Positions 34,489-46,600 of a stretch of DNA of 64,000 nt are shown one piece after another. Position numbers and translations under genes: made by a program. Origin of the DNA: Leptodactylus fallax (taxonomy: Eukaryota > Chordata > Amphibia > Anura > Leptodactylidae); NCBI GenBank assembly GCA_947044405.1, contig CAMRHE010000018.1:2294001-2358000 (forward strand). The letters run 5' to 3'. Under the pieces are notes generated by a model. The model did not search any database, had not been told where the DNA came from, and saw nothing but the letters and a program-made list of their open reading frames with translations. Numbering within the stretch: position 1 is the first letter of the stretch; every line of letters starts with the position of its first letter.

Positions 34489-36186
34489 CCGTGATGGCGA
34501 ACCTATGGCACGCGTGCCAGAGAGGGCGCGCCGTCGCCATGATCGCTCACTAACGGGGAATCCGGTACAGGTTTCCCGGTTAGTGAGCGATCGCTTCTTT
34601 CAGCTGTATGTGCAAATGCACACACAGCTGAAAGTTGTCAGTGTAGGCCGCGGAACCGCGGCCTACACTGACTGCAAAGTGTGACCTCTGCCCTGACGCA
34701 GGCGCGATGACGTAAATCATCAGCGCCTGCGATCAGAAGAAGAAGGAGGACGCTCTTCGTGGGACTGCAGCTCTTCGTGGGACAAGGTAAGTAACATAAA
34801 CTACTGTGTGGGGGGACACTGAAGCATCTAATACTGTGTGTGGGGGGGGGGACACTGAAGCATCTAATACTGTATGGGGGACATTGAAGCATCTAATACA
34901 GTATGGGGGACACTGAAGCATCTAATACTGTATGGGGGGACACTGAAGCATCTAATACTGTATGGGGGACACTGTGAAGCATCTAATACTGTATGGGGGA
35001 CACTGAAGCATTTAATACTGTGTGGGGGACACTGAAGCATCTAATACTGTATGGGGGACACTGAAGCATCTAATACTGTGTGGGGGACACTGAAGCGTCT
35101 AATACTGGGGGGGACACTGAAGCGTCTAATACTGTGTGGGGGGACACTGAAGCATCTAATACTGTATGGAGGACACTGAAGCATCTAATACTGAGTGGGG
35201 TACACTGAAGCGTCTAATAGTGGGGGGGACACTGAAGCATATAATACTGTGTGGGGGACACTGAAGCATCTAATACTATGTGGGGGACACTGAAGCATCT
35301 AATACTGTGTGGGGTACACTGAAGCTTCTAATACTGTGTGGGGGACACTGAAGCATCTAATACTGGGGGGGGACACTGGTGGGGGACATGAGCGTCTAAT
35401 ACTGTGTGGGGGGGACACTGTGAAGCGTCTCATACTGTGTGGGGGAGGCACTGTGAAGCGTCTAATACTGTGTGGGGGGGACACTGTGAAGCGTCTAATA
35501 CTGTGTGGGGGGGACACTGAAGCATCTAATACTGTGTGGGGGGGACACTGTGAAGCGTCTAATACTGTGTAGGGGGGACACTGTGAAGCGTCTCATACTG
35601 TGTGGGGGGGACACTGTGAAGTGTCTAATACTGTGTGGGGGGGCTTATTGTGAAGTGTCTAATACTGTGTGGGGGGGCTTATTGTGAAGCGTATACTACT
35701 GTGTGGGGGGGCTTATTGTGAAGCGTATACTACTGTGTGGGGGGGGCTTATTGTGAAGCGTATACTACTGTGTGGGGGGGGGGCTTATTGTGAAGCGTAT
35801 ACTACTGTGTGGGGGAGGCTTATTGTGAAGCGTATACTACTGTGTGGGGGGGGCTTATTGTGAAGCGTATACTACTGTGTGGGGGGGGCTTATTGTGAAG
35901 CGTATACTACTGTGTGTGGGGGGCTTATTGTGAAGCATATAATGTGGGCGGGGGCCCAAAATGGAGCATATAATATTGTCTGGGTCCCTTCACTATTTAT
36001 ATCACACAGTATCTGTTTTATAGCAGACATGTGATATTATTACAGGCTGTAATTACATTGCACGGTCACTATAAAATAGATCCTGGTTAATTTAAGGTGA
36101 AATTGCCGTGTTGGCACTTTGCGATAATTTAGTGGGTTTTGGGTTGCAGTTTGGGCACTCGGTCTCTAAAAGGTTCGCCATCACTG
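34489..36186. mobile_element. hAT element with exact 8-bp TSD and internal minisatellite
   Basis: CTCTAGGG lies at 34481-34488 and 36187-36194. The uninterrupted repeat units read CTCTAGGGGCTCTGC (as at 36582), confirming the empty site. Tips are CCGTGATGGCGAACC and the mirror GGTTCGCCATCACTG. The right end (GGTTGCAGTTTGGGCACTCG and TCTCTAAAAGG) is text I know from widespread vertebrate hATs. Confidence 0.95.
34799..35945. repeat. Two adjoining minisatellites (about 29-31 and 35 bp units) in a hAT
   Basis: 34799-35640 repeats GGGGACACTGAAGCATCTAA plus TACTGTGTG with variable G-run length. From about 35640 the unit changes to GGGGGGGCTTATTGTGAAGC plus GTATACTACTGTGTG. The second type looks derived from the first. 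Frames crossing the arrays are not genes. Confidence 0.95.
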
Positions 36187-36194
36187 CTCTAGGG

Positions 36195-37270
36195 GCTCTG
36201 CAAATGCAACATGGTACCTGAAAACTATTCCAGCAAAATCTGCTCTTCAAAAGCCAAATAGCGCTCTTTACATTCTGAGCTCCACCATGTACCCCTACAG
36301 CAGTTTATGACCACATATGGGGCATTTCTGTGTTCAGGAGAAATTGTATAACAAACTGTCTTCTGTTTTTTCTTCTTTATCCCCTTGTAAAAATTAAAAA
36401 TATGGTGCTAAATGGACGGTTTATTGGAAAAAAAGTAATTTTTCATTTTCATGTCCCAATGTTAATAAAATCTGTAAAACAACTGTGGGGTCAAAATGCT
36501 CACTAATGCCCCCTTGATATGTTCTGTGAGGGGTTTAGTTTCCAAATTGGGTTACTTTTGGGGGTTTCCATTGTATTGGTACTCTAGGGGCTCTGCAAAT
36601 GCGACATGGCACCTGGATACTATTCCAAAAAATCTGCCCTTCAAAAGCCAAGTAGTGCTCTTTCCATTCCGAGCCCCGCCATGTATCCATACAGCAGATT
36701 ACAACCACATATGGGGTATTGCTGTGTTCAAGAGCAATTGTTTAACAAACTGTGAGGTGCTTTTTCTCCTTTAACCCCTTGTGAAAATGAATACTTTGGG
36801 GATAAAGTGATGTTTTAGTAATTTTTCATTTACACATCCCAATGTTAATAAAATCTGTGAAACGGCTGTGGGAGTCAAAATACTCACTATACCCCTTGAT
36901 AAATTCTGTAAGGGGTGTAGTTTCCAAAATGGGGTCACTTTTGGGTGGTTTCCAATGTATTGGAACTCTAGGGGCTCTGCAAATGAGACATGGCACCTGA
37001 AAACTATTCCAGCAAAATCTGCTTTTCAAATTCCACTCCTTCTCTTCCGTGCACTGCTGTGTGCCCAAAAAACAGTTTACACCCACATGTGGGGTATTTC
37101 TGTGCACGGGAGAAATTGCACAACAAACTGTGAGATGTATTTTCTCCTTCAACCCTAAAGGAGTTGTGAATGTGTTAATTTTAGGGATAAATGAATGTAT
37201 TATTGGATAAAAATGAAATGTCTAAATTTCACCTCCATATTGTTTAAATTCCCGTGAAATGCTTAAAGGG
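36195..37270. repeat. Tandem repeat units of about 360 bp
   Basis: Three consecutive units share CTCTAGGGGCTCTGCAAATG, ACATGGCACCTG, ATTCCAGCAAAATCTGC, AACCACATATGGGG and AACAAACTGTGAG, then CCTTGATAAATTCTGT. This is a tandemly arranged noncoding repeat; units differ by small indels. Confidence 0.88.
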
Positions 37271-37368
37271 TTAACAAACTTTATTAGGTCTGTAAACATG
37301 ATTTTAAACTAGCCTTTTAATATCAATGAGCTAAGGGATTGTATCTTCCATTATAATGTGATCTTAGG

Positions 37369-38110
37369 GTGTGCTTTGCTGAGAGAGGCTACCCAGATCA
37401 GATTTTAAGGGAGGCCTATCAAGCCTCCTTGAACAGTGATCGGATTCAATTGTTAAAACCTAAAGAGATGAAGGCTAGTGCTGATGAAATTGTTCGTCTC
37501 ATCGTTACATTTGACAATGGGGTTCCTCAGGTGCGTAGAATTTTGGAGTGTCATTGGGAAATTCTCACGCTGGACCCCGAATTAAGAGAATGTATCGGGG
37601 AGAGACCTCAAATTACCTTTAGGAGGGGGAGATCACTTAAGGACCGGTTGGTCCATAGTTATTTGAATGTGGCTGCTACATCTACTTGGCTCTCTCCCCC
37701 CCAAGGGCTGCTATAAATGCAGTGGTTGCTCAGCATGTCCTTTTTTACTAACAGGATGAACCTTTTTTTCTGAGGTTATGAAAAGATCTTTCAATATCCG
37801 ACATTTTATTTCTTGTCGCTCAAAAGGGGTTATTTACAAAATTACCTGTCAATGTAAAATGAAGTATGTTGGTAAAACCAATAAGGAGTTTAAAAGGAGG
37901 ATTAGTGAGCATTAGGGGGATATTCAAAACAAACGTGATACCCCTGTGGCAAGACACGTTAATGGACTCCATGGTGGGAATATGAATTGTGTTAGGTTTA
38001 TGGGTATCGATCTGGTGAAACCACATCCGAGAGGGGGGATTAGCAAAAGGCCACCTTACAACGACAAGCAAAATGGATCTTTAGATTGGCGACCGAGACC
38101 CCATGTGGTC
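37369..38110 (+). pseudogene. Penelope-like RT tail and GIY-YIG endonuclease, broken
   Basis: The first frame (37369-37716) shows ERGYPDQILREAYQASL and later PQITFRRGRSLKDRLVHS, a region between RT and endonuclease in Penelope-like proteins. A frameshift follows. Then comes the Cys cluster GCYKCSGCSACPF (about 37709-37750), then the endonuclease with VIYKIT and KYVGKTNKEFKRRISEH (GIY..YVG..R pattern). A TAG follows this H where Arg is usual. Text continues open as far as ATETPCGLNE at about 38110. The RT catalytic core is absent. The endonuclease nicks target DNA in active relatives; here it is dead. Confidence 0.85.
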
Positions 38111-38264
38111 TGAATGAGTGACTAAATTTTTGTTGCTTTATTTAATTCACCTATGGGTATACTTTACTGGATTTGCTATAGCCAATGCATTTCTATCATT
38201 CTCTTGTTTTTGAAATTGTATATGTAGTTCCCCATGGTTGAATTCTCCTTAAAAAACATGTATA

Positions 38265-39902
<1,638 letters not shown>

Positions 39903-40044
39903 TATGTGTTTTTTCACTTGCTCTATATATTTGTTTTACATACTCCTCGTATTTTCTATATCTCTGGTTTATTCAGCTGGTTTTCTCGCAAGTTGTTTAT
40001 TAATGCTAAGGTTTTTTCATAATTTGAGAGGGTAAAGTAAGCGT

Positions 40045-40991
40045 TATTAGGTCTGTAAACATATGATTTTAAACTAGCCTTTTAATATCAATGAGTTAAG
40101 GGATTGTCTCTTCTATTATAATGTGATCATCGTAATTGGTTAATGGGCTACTTTTCAACATTATATTATCGTGTGTGATTTATCTTAGGGGTTATTGAAA
40201 TTCGTTGGTATATATCTTCCGCCACGTATATGATCACATTGAATGTTTGAATGCAGATAGATCGGCATTTGTCTATGGTAATCGGCATTTGCTGTCTCCT
40301 CTGTATTTGCGCGTAGTGCGCATGCGCGGATATCGGCCGGTTGTTGCTATGGAGCCGACGCTACGAGATATTAAACAGGAAGTGACGCAATTTGCGTCAC
40401 TTGTGGGCGCCCACAGGCGCACACGGGATTAGGTATACATTTTTCCCCTCTGACAGCGTCTGCGTAAACAGCTGTAGCGCATTAGACCTGATTAGGGGGG
40501 CTGCATGTGCATTTAAATTGCCCTATGCTGCACATTCGTTTGCCACTGCCATTCTATGTCTAACTAGTGAGGAATAGTCCCACCACTGTGGGTTCTCTGG
40601 TTTATTATTTTGTACCCCGTTGAGCACTGTTTTAGATAGTGTGATAGATAAGGTCTCCTGAGGATTGGCACAGGACGTGCCATGAAACGCGTAGGTACTA
40701 ATAGGGACAGTTAAAGGTACAGTTTGTGATTGCCTTTGTTAGGGCGGGAGTCAATATACAGGGGACTAGGGAGAGTGTGTAAGGGTTTGGATAGGGACCG
40801 TGTCTCTTGGCCCTGCAAAAGCTATCTCCTTTTTTTGATTCCCACATATTCTACAGTGTGGGTAAGATCCATCCATTTTTTACCCTCTTTAGTGGTGATT
40901 TTTGGTGTTCTGATTATGCCTTGGTTAGAGGTATGTTTTATCTATTTATAATAAATGTAAAGTTTTATTTTTGCATGAGTGCTATGTTATA
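40045..40991 (+). repeat. 3' pseudo-LTR of the Penelope-like element
   Basis: Starts with the same text as the element's 5' end (TATTAGGTCTGTAAACAT, AACTAGCCTTTTAATATCAA). It carries a CpG-rich stretch (GTAGTGCGCATGCGCGG, 40315-40440) that could be a promoter, followed by the hammerhead-like motif. It ends at the 11-bp target duplication. Confidence 0.75.
40651..40698 (+). ncRNA. Hammerhead-ribozyme-like motif in the pseudo-LTR
   Basis: CTGAGGA at 40658-40664 matches the CUGANGA core. A 6-bp stem II (TGGCAC 40666-40671 with GTGCCA 40677-40682) closes a 5-base loop. GAAA follows at 40684-40687, then CGCGTA, where C-G plus A-U make the very short stem III typical of Penelope hammerheads, with cleavage expected after GUA. 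Stem I (GTCTC before the core, GGTAC after the site) pairs at four of five positions, including one G-U, so self-cleavage is uncertain. Hammerheads in Penelope pseudo-LTRs are established for the family. Confidence 0.6.
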
Positions 40992-41002
40992 TTAACAAAC
41001 TT

Positions 41003-41560
41003 CCCAAATGCTGTTTTGAATTATTTGAGGGGTTCAGTTTTGAAAATGGGATGATTTATGGGGGTTTCTAATATATAGGCTACTATAATCCTCTTCAGAA
41101 CTGAAGTGGTCCCTAAAAAATGAGTCTGGGAAATTTTCTTGTAAATCTGGAAAATCACTGTTACACTTGTAAGCCCTCTAACGTCCAAAATAAATTACAG
41201 GACGATTAAAAGATGATCCAATATAAAGCAGAGATATTTTAGATAATATTTATTCATGTATTTTGGTGGTATGACTGAAAAGCAGAGCATTTCACATTTT
41301 GAAAATTGTGATTTTTTTTTTTCCAAATTTCTATCAAATTTCCTAATTTTTTATAAATTAATACAAAAATATAGATCAATGTTTACCACTAACATGAAGT
41401 GCAATGTGTCATGAAAACAGTCGTAAAATCACTTGTGTAAGTTATAGCATCTCAAAGTTATTGTTTTATAAAGTGACACATGTCAGTTTTGAAAAATGAG
41501 ACCTGGTCCATAAGGCATTTTTAGGCACGATCCTTAACCGGTTAAAGATATTCTAGGTGC
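41003..41560. repeat. Amphibian tandem-type repeat, last part
   Basis: Resumes with CCCAAATGCTGTTTTGAATT and GAGGGGTTCAGTTTTGAAAA, the expected continuation of the repeat cut at 37281. It fades out near TTAACCGGTTAAAG at about 41535. Confidence 0.7.
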
Positions 41561-41775
41561 AAATATTGGAGCGTTTGTGCCCCCTACTCCTTTTCCTTCT
41601 GTCCCATGTCTTGTGTACTCCCTCTGTTTGTCTCAGTTACGATAATTGAATAATGTACTGTATGTTCTTATTTTTACACTGTTATTGCACTCTTTTTAAC
41701 ACATATATCATATAGCTATTTTGTGCCTACTTGTGCATCCTTTACCTCTTTATTTGTCATTGTGTCTTGGATTAA

Positions 41776-42234
41776 AAAAAGGGAGTCTATCACCAGAACA
41801 GTAACTACTGAACTATTAGCACCATCAGAAAGCTGGGGGTGCATGTGAATAAAACGCTTGTTTCTGCTTATTGCTGAGATATTAGCCTTTTCCTGATATG
41901 CTAATGAGCTGTTTGGCACAACGAGGGCATTGTTGATCTCATCATAAGAAAGAGTTATGGTACCCAGGGCCTAATTCCTGTATATCTCCATCTCTGGTGT
42001 GTATAACATGTACACAGCCTGGCCTTGTTAATCATGGTAGGGAGATAGCCATTTGGTGCAATGGCAAAACTGTGAAGCCCTTGTTGCACCAAACAGGTCA
42101 TTATCATATCAGGAAAAAATCTAGTATCTTAGCAAATGAGGCACCATTTGTGAAACTGAAAATAATCCCAGTTGAACCCTGTCTGCTTACAGGCTTACAG
42201 TTCAGTATGGGCAGCCCTTGGTGACAGACTCACT
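41776..42234. mobile_element. TTAA MITE, first of an abutting pair
   Basis: TTAA at 41772-41775 and 42235-42238. Arms AAAGGGAGTCTATCACC and GGTGACAGACTCACTT are mirrored, and TTTTTCCTGATATG pairs with CATATCAGGAAAAA inside. Confidence 0.82.
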
Positions 42235-42238
42235 TTAA

Positions 42239-42901
42239 AGGGAATCTATCATTAAAAAAAACAACTTTTAAGCTAATGGCACGTTGGAATGGCCTTTAAA
42301 AAGGCCATTCTTCTCCTATCTTTCATTGTTGTCTTCTTGCAGCTGTTTCTGTAAAAATCCGTTTCTTCAATTATGGAAATGATCCTCACGGAGCACCCAG
42401 GGCGTTCCTCCTTGGCAGCAAGCACCCACCGCGTCATCGCTTGTCACCGCCCATTAGTCTGTTGTGGTGACTCCCATCTTGGTCTTCTCTGTATCTTCTT
42501 TCTTCTACTTCCTCTGACGCAGCGCTGGATGGCAGTGACTGCGCATGACGGGCTGCCATTTTCCGGTGGTCCGTACTGCGCCTTTTGTGAAAGACCACTG
42601 GAAATTGGTGGCAGTCCAGCGCTGTGTCAGAGGAAGTAAAAGAAAGAAGATACAGAGAAGACCAAGATGGGAGTCACCACAACAGACTATTGGGCGGTGA
42701 CAAGCGATGACACGATGGGTGCTCGCTGCCACAGAGGAACACCCTGGGTGAGGATCATTTCCATAAATTGAAGAAACAGATTTTTACAGAAACAGCTGGG
42801 AGAAGACAACAATGAAAGGTAGGAGAAGAATGGCCTTTTTAAAGGTCATTCCAACGTGCCATTAGCTTAAAAGTGTTTTTTTTTTTAATGATAGACTCCC
42901 T
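42239..42901. mobile_element. Fold-back TTAA MITE, second of the pair
   Basis: TTAA at 42235-42238 and 42902-42905. The 663-bp element is a near-complete inverted repeat. CGTTGGAATGGCCTTTAAA and CTTGGTCTTCTCTGTATCTT both have mirror copies in the other half. The open frames on both strands (such as CGDSHLGLLCIFFLLLPL) are the two arms of one palindrome. Confidence 0.92.
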
Positions 42902-43065
42902 TTAAGCATTCATGTAGTTATTCTCATAATAAAGAAGCAGCATAAATTCACATACTTTACTTTTCAGTGCAGAAATGAAAATGTTCTCTGAAACCTTATT
43001 ACATACAGTAAGCAATATGTAAGTGAATATATTTTACTAATACTGCATGCCATTTTGCTTTGTAG

Positions 43066-43151
43066 GTTTTATAATTGGATGTTTTGTGGCATTCTTTATC
43101 ATATCAATCATCTTGGCTTTGATAATTATACTAAGAAAGAAAAAGATACAT
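43066..43151 (+). CDS. Transmembrane exon, mucin-like membrane protein
   Basis: The exon is 86 nt, acceptor TTTGCTTTGTAG, donor ACAT/GTAAGT. It enters in phase 1 (the split codon is Gly if the previous exon ends in G, as those with clear donors do) and leaves in phase 0. It reads FIIGCFVAFFIISIILALII followed by LRKKKIH: a 21-residue hydrophobic helix with a stop-transfer basic cluster, placing the C-terminus in the cytoplasm. There is no GxxxG dimer motif of glycophorin type. Confidence 0.78.
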
Positions 43152-43407
43152 GTAAGTTTCATAAATTCAAGCATAAGACATGAATGGCATTTAACTAGTT
43201 TAGATTATTGTGTAATAAGGTTCTCCCCGGTTCCAGCGATTGCTAGAACTAAAGAGCAGAAATGCTAAGGTGAGTGATGTTCCCCTTTCACTTTGTTCCA
43301 TTGATTGATGTACAAGCATAAACTTTTTACAAAGATAAATCATAAATAGAGGATAAATCATTTTCATGGCACAACCTCTTTAATATCAGGTCTTAAAAAG
43401 TTACATA

Positions 43408-44623
43408 TACTGAGGAGCAAGAGGGTAACAATGTTTTAAACTTTTGACTTTCATGCTCCATATCTCACCATGCACTACAGCTTCCAAAGTGAGACTACCT
43501 TCATTTTATAGACAATCATCTTGGCCATCTCATACAAAAAATTGACTTGCAACTATTTAGCATATGATTAGTTATGCAGATTCTTGTCTTGTAACTGCAT
43601 TGTTACTGTTTTGCTCCTGGTGGTAGAAAAATCTTTTTCTCCTTTTATACTCTTCTCACATTCCCTAATAGCTCAGTGTATTATGAGGTTGATTCCCAAG
43701 CAAAAGGTCACTGGTTCAAGGTCAGCAATGAAAAAGATTTCCCTAGAAAAAGCATCATCCAGCTCATCTATAGCAGTCTATCAGCCAAGAAAATTGTCAA
43801 ACTGCAACATATGAGTGACATGACAGTTGGAAGAATATGAAATCAAGTCAGACCATCCATTCAAAAGCCAAGAGGTGGACGTCCAGGCAAAATATCGGAG
43901 TCAGCAAGTCAGCTCATCACAAGGTCTATCAGTTCTGGCGTGACAAACACAGCAATGGAGGTAGCCTATATGCTTCGTAATAGTGAGATCACAGATGTCT
44001 ATGCAAGAACTGTGCAACACGCATTACACAAGTCTGGAATGGTGCCCAAAAAAAATGAAGAAGCCTTGACTTCAATATCGTCATAAGAAGCAGCGACTCA
44101 AGTGTGCAAAAAAGTACGAAAAGTGGACAATAGAAGATTAATGAAGAAATGGTTCATTGACAATGAAGTAGAGGTGCTAGATTGGTCCCCACAGTTCCCA
44201 GCCCTCTGAACCCAATCGAACACTTGTGGGTAGAGTTGAAATAAAAACTGTATTTGTACACACATGAGTCGACCAGTGGGCACCAACATTGGGAACATGT
44301 AGAAAAGACCTTGGATCTCGGTAAAAACATGCTTGAATCTGATCGAGAGCATACCTAGAAGGATTAAAGCCACGTTGAAAGCCAAAGGTGGCTTACAAAA
44401 TAATTAAAATGTAGAATTTTTTAGGAGCAAAACAGTAGCAATGCAGTTACATGACAAGAATCTGCATAACTAATCATATGCTAAATAGTTGCAAGTCAAA
44501 TTTATGTATGAGATAGCCAAGATGATTGTCTATAAAATGATGGTAGTCTCACGTTCGGAGCTGTAGTGGATGGAGCCTGAATGTCACAAGTTCAAAACAT
44601 TGTTACCCTTATGCTCATCAGTG
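43408..44623 (+). mobile_element. Degraded Tc1-like element, internally deleted
   Basis: The inverted repeats, about 210 bp, begin CTGAGGAGCAAGAGGGTAAC (43410) and, reversed, CACTGATGAGCATAAGGG (ends 44623). Both arms contain ACAATGTTTTGAACTTTTGA-like text and TGCAGATTCTTGTC. TA is present on the right and near the left tip. At 1.2 kb it is some 400 bp shorter than full Tc1 copies. Confidence 0.85.
43680..44400 (+). pseudogene. Tc1-like transposase relic without its central catalytic part
   Basis: Broken frames read KKIVKLQHMSDMTVGRI, then PRGGRPGKISESASQLITRS, then EVAYMLRNSEITDVYARTVQ (the two-part helix-turn-helix), then VEVLDWSPQFPAL and [10 protein letters not shown] (third catalytic Glu). 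The part with the first two Asp residues is gone, consistent with the short element. Several stops are present. Confidence 0.75.
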
Positions 44624-44949
44624 TACTCTATTTTGTAAGACTGAAAGAGAAACAGGATCATGAAATACAACCTACTGTAAATTGGTAATCCATAGGAAGG
44701 CAAAAAACCCCCTATGAGCTACCCAGAGATGTAACTTGAAGAAACATTGTAGCAGGGCCCAGCGGCCATTGCAACTTCTGCATCCCTTATAGCTACACCC
44801 TGCCTATGAGACAGATGCCATTTGCCTCATATTAAAGGGAAAAAAAAAATTTCTGACTGCACATATGTTAACCAGAATAAATTCCTGGAGCAATGGTCAA
44901 TCTCCAGGAATATAGTACTCTAACTTAGTACTTTCAAGAAATGCACCCA

Positions 44950-45240
44950 GATCCCTCTAGGGCCCCATGCACACAATTGAGTGTGCGTCTGATGTGGGAA
45001 TAAGTAACTTTCAGAGTAACATCCAAGTCCATTTAGTGATGCACTCACCTCTATGGGAACATTCTGTTCCGAAGGATTATTACAGAGCAGGTCCTATCCT
45101 GCTCCACGTCAGTGGAACAGATTGCCCCCATAGAGGTGAGTGCATCACGAAAGCTAGTGCATCACGGAATGTACTTGGATAACTCTCGGATATCACTCCA
45201 TGTGTCATCTGAGTGCATTCCGCTGCAAACCTGGCCCCAA
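44950..45240. mobile_element. Palindromic MITE-like repeat
   Basis: AGTCCATTTAGTGATGCACTC and CACCTCTATGGG are mirrored by CCCATAGAGGTGAGTGCATCAC and ATGTACTTGGAT. The outer arms contain CGCAGATG/CATCTGAG-type text. It lies in the last intron of the host gene. Confidence 0.65.
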
Positions 45241-45359
45241 ATCGGATAGTCATCAACTGTAACTTACAAAGAGTCAGAGATCCTGGGAAGTCAAATAAGA
45301 GAGTAAGTGAATCCACTATAAATGATACAAAAATGTTATTAAAATGTCTTTATTTTCAG

Positions 45360-45431
45360 AGTTATTCCTTTGAACTCCCAAACAAATCTCCAGAAGAAGC
45401 AGGAATTCCATTAAACACTATTAAAGAATAA
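45360..45431 (+). CDS. Terminal coding exon, mucin-like membrane protein
   Basis: Acceptor GTCTTTATTTTCAG, phase 0, reading SYSFELPNKSPEEAGIPLNT then IKE and TAA. Together with IH from the previous exon it gives a cytoplasmic tail of about 25 residues, acidic and Pro-containing, with no ITAM, ITIM or PDZ ligand visible. The stop is followed at once by GTAAGA, a consensus donor, so the 3' UTR may be spliced. The nearest plausible acceptor is TTTTTCCTTAG at 46908. Confidence 0.72.
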   Translation, partial: SYSFELPNKSPEEAGIPLNTIKE

Positions 45432-46214
45432 GTAAGACAACATTTTATTTTGCTGTGTGTATTTTACAGTATATTTTATTGTTATTATAGAGAATAATCA
45501 CTTACAAAAATACAGAAGTAAAAGTGAACTTCAAAGTATCTTAATCTATTTGGCTACATGAACATGATAGTGAAAGAATAGCCATTAAAAATGAATGAAA
45601 TTGTTCCATGGGTCCTCCATTTTCATGGATCGTACATAGTCTATTGGCGGATCCATGAAAATGGACAAAAATAGGACATGTCCTTTTTTTGACGGTTCGT
45701 TAAAACCAACCATCAAAAAAATGGTCATGTGAATATGCATATACCTTTTTAACGTTTCTGTGAGTAAGGCATCATTTTAACATCCATTTTCCATCAACGT
45801 GTTACTGTTCATCAGTTTTCTAGCCGAGTGTCAGTTTTTAATGTCCGTTTTGCATCAGCTTGTCATCTATTTTTAATTGTCAGTAAAAAAAATGGATGAA
45901 CTTCATGTTGTTTTTTTTTTTTGACCCATCTCACTCATTCATTTATAACGTCAGTAAAACTAACACATGACACAAAAAACGGATGTTAAAAACTGATCAA
46001 TAGATTTATATTGGATCCGTCGGGCTGGAAAAATGGACAAAGTAGGGCATTTTTAAAAATAGGACCTATTTTTTAACTGTCACTGTTAGTAAAAAAAAAA
46101 AAAAAAAATGGACATGTACCTATTCACTCCCATTGTTCTAAAAATGGACGTCAATGGATGTTAAAAAAATGTTTGCTACACATCCCTTAATCCCTTCACT
46201 CCCCTAGTAGTGAA
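45432..46214. other. Intron or 3' flank with decayed repeat
   Basis: From 45590 to 46170 the sequence is full of GTCCATTTT / AAAATGGAC-type mirror phrases (GGATCCATGAAAATGGAC, AAAACGGATGTTAAAAACTG), probably an old palindromic MITE. No coding sequence. Confidence 0.5.
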
Positions 46215-46600
46215 ATAAGGAACACTAACAGCTCAGCGATACATGCAGGACATCCTGCAACCTCATGTGTTGTCTCTCATGACTTCCAGCTGGCATTTTT
46301 CAGCAGGATAATGCTCCTCCACACACACAGCAAGGGTTTCCAAGGAATATCTCTGCCAGGTTGCAATACTTCTTTGACCTGACTGGTCATCAGATTTATT
46401 GACAATCGAGCATTTAAGGAGCCAGCTGGGACACCAGCATCGGCATTCTACAAGGGTGCAGGATCTAGAGGCCCAGCCGCAACATCTATAGGCAAATGTG
46501 CCGCAGGGCACAATAGAGAACCCGTATACCTCCATGCCCAACTGTATCTCATCTATCCAGGCTAGAGGCAACCCAACAGGGTACTAGAGGCTCCTTTCAA
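46215..46600 (+). pseudogene. Tc1-like transposase C-terminal fragment
   Basis: Across two frames it reads RYMQDILQPHVL, FFQQDNAPPHTQQGF (second catalytic Asp), then PDWSSDLLTIEHLRSQLGH (third catalytic Glu with altered context) and SIQARGNPTGY at the end. This is the C-terminal half of a Tc1 family different from the others here. No helix-turn-helix half and no clear tips remain. Confidence 0.75.

Noticed and set aside
37369..37716. Treating the 115-codon frame as a host gene
   Set aside because: Its wording and the following Cys cluster and GIY-YIG endonuclease place it in a Penelope-like element.
40651..40720. Alternative hammerhead fold using GGGAC at 40703-40707 as the 3' side of stem I
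   Set aside because: GTCTC pairs fully with GGGAC and ATA could be the cleavage triplet, but stem III would then start with a C-A mismatch and a non-standard helix. The compact CGCG form is preferred.
42373..42732. Two similar frames on opposite strands (CGDSHLGLLCIFFLLLPL in both)
   Set aside because: They are the two arms of one palindromic MITE, not a divergent gene pair.
43066..45431. Naming the host gene endomucin or a glycophorin
   Set aside because: Only the general layout matches; the transmembrane helix lacks the glycophorin dimer motif and the tail does not resemble what I know of endomucin. A loose IPLNT versus VPLSS likeness to glycophorin A is too weak.
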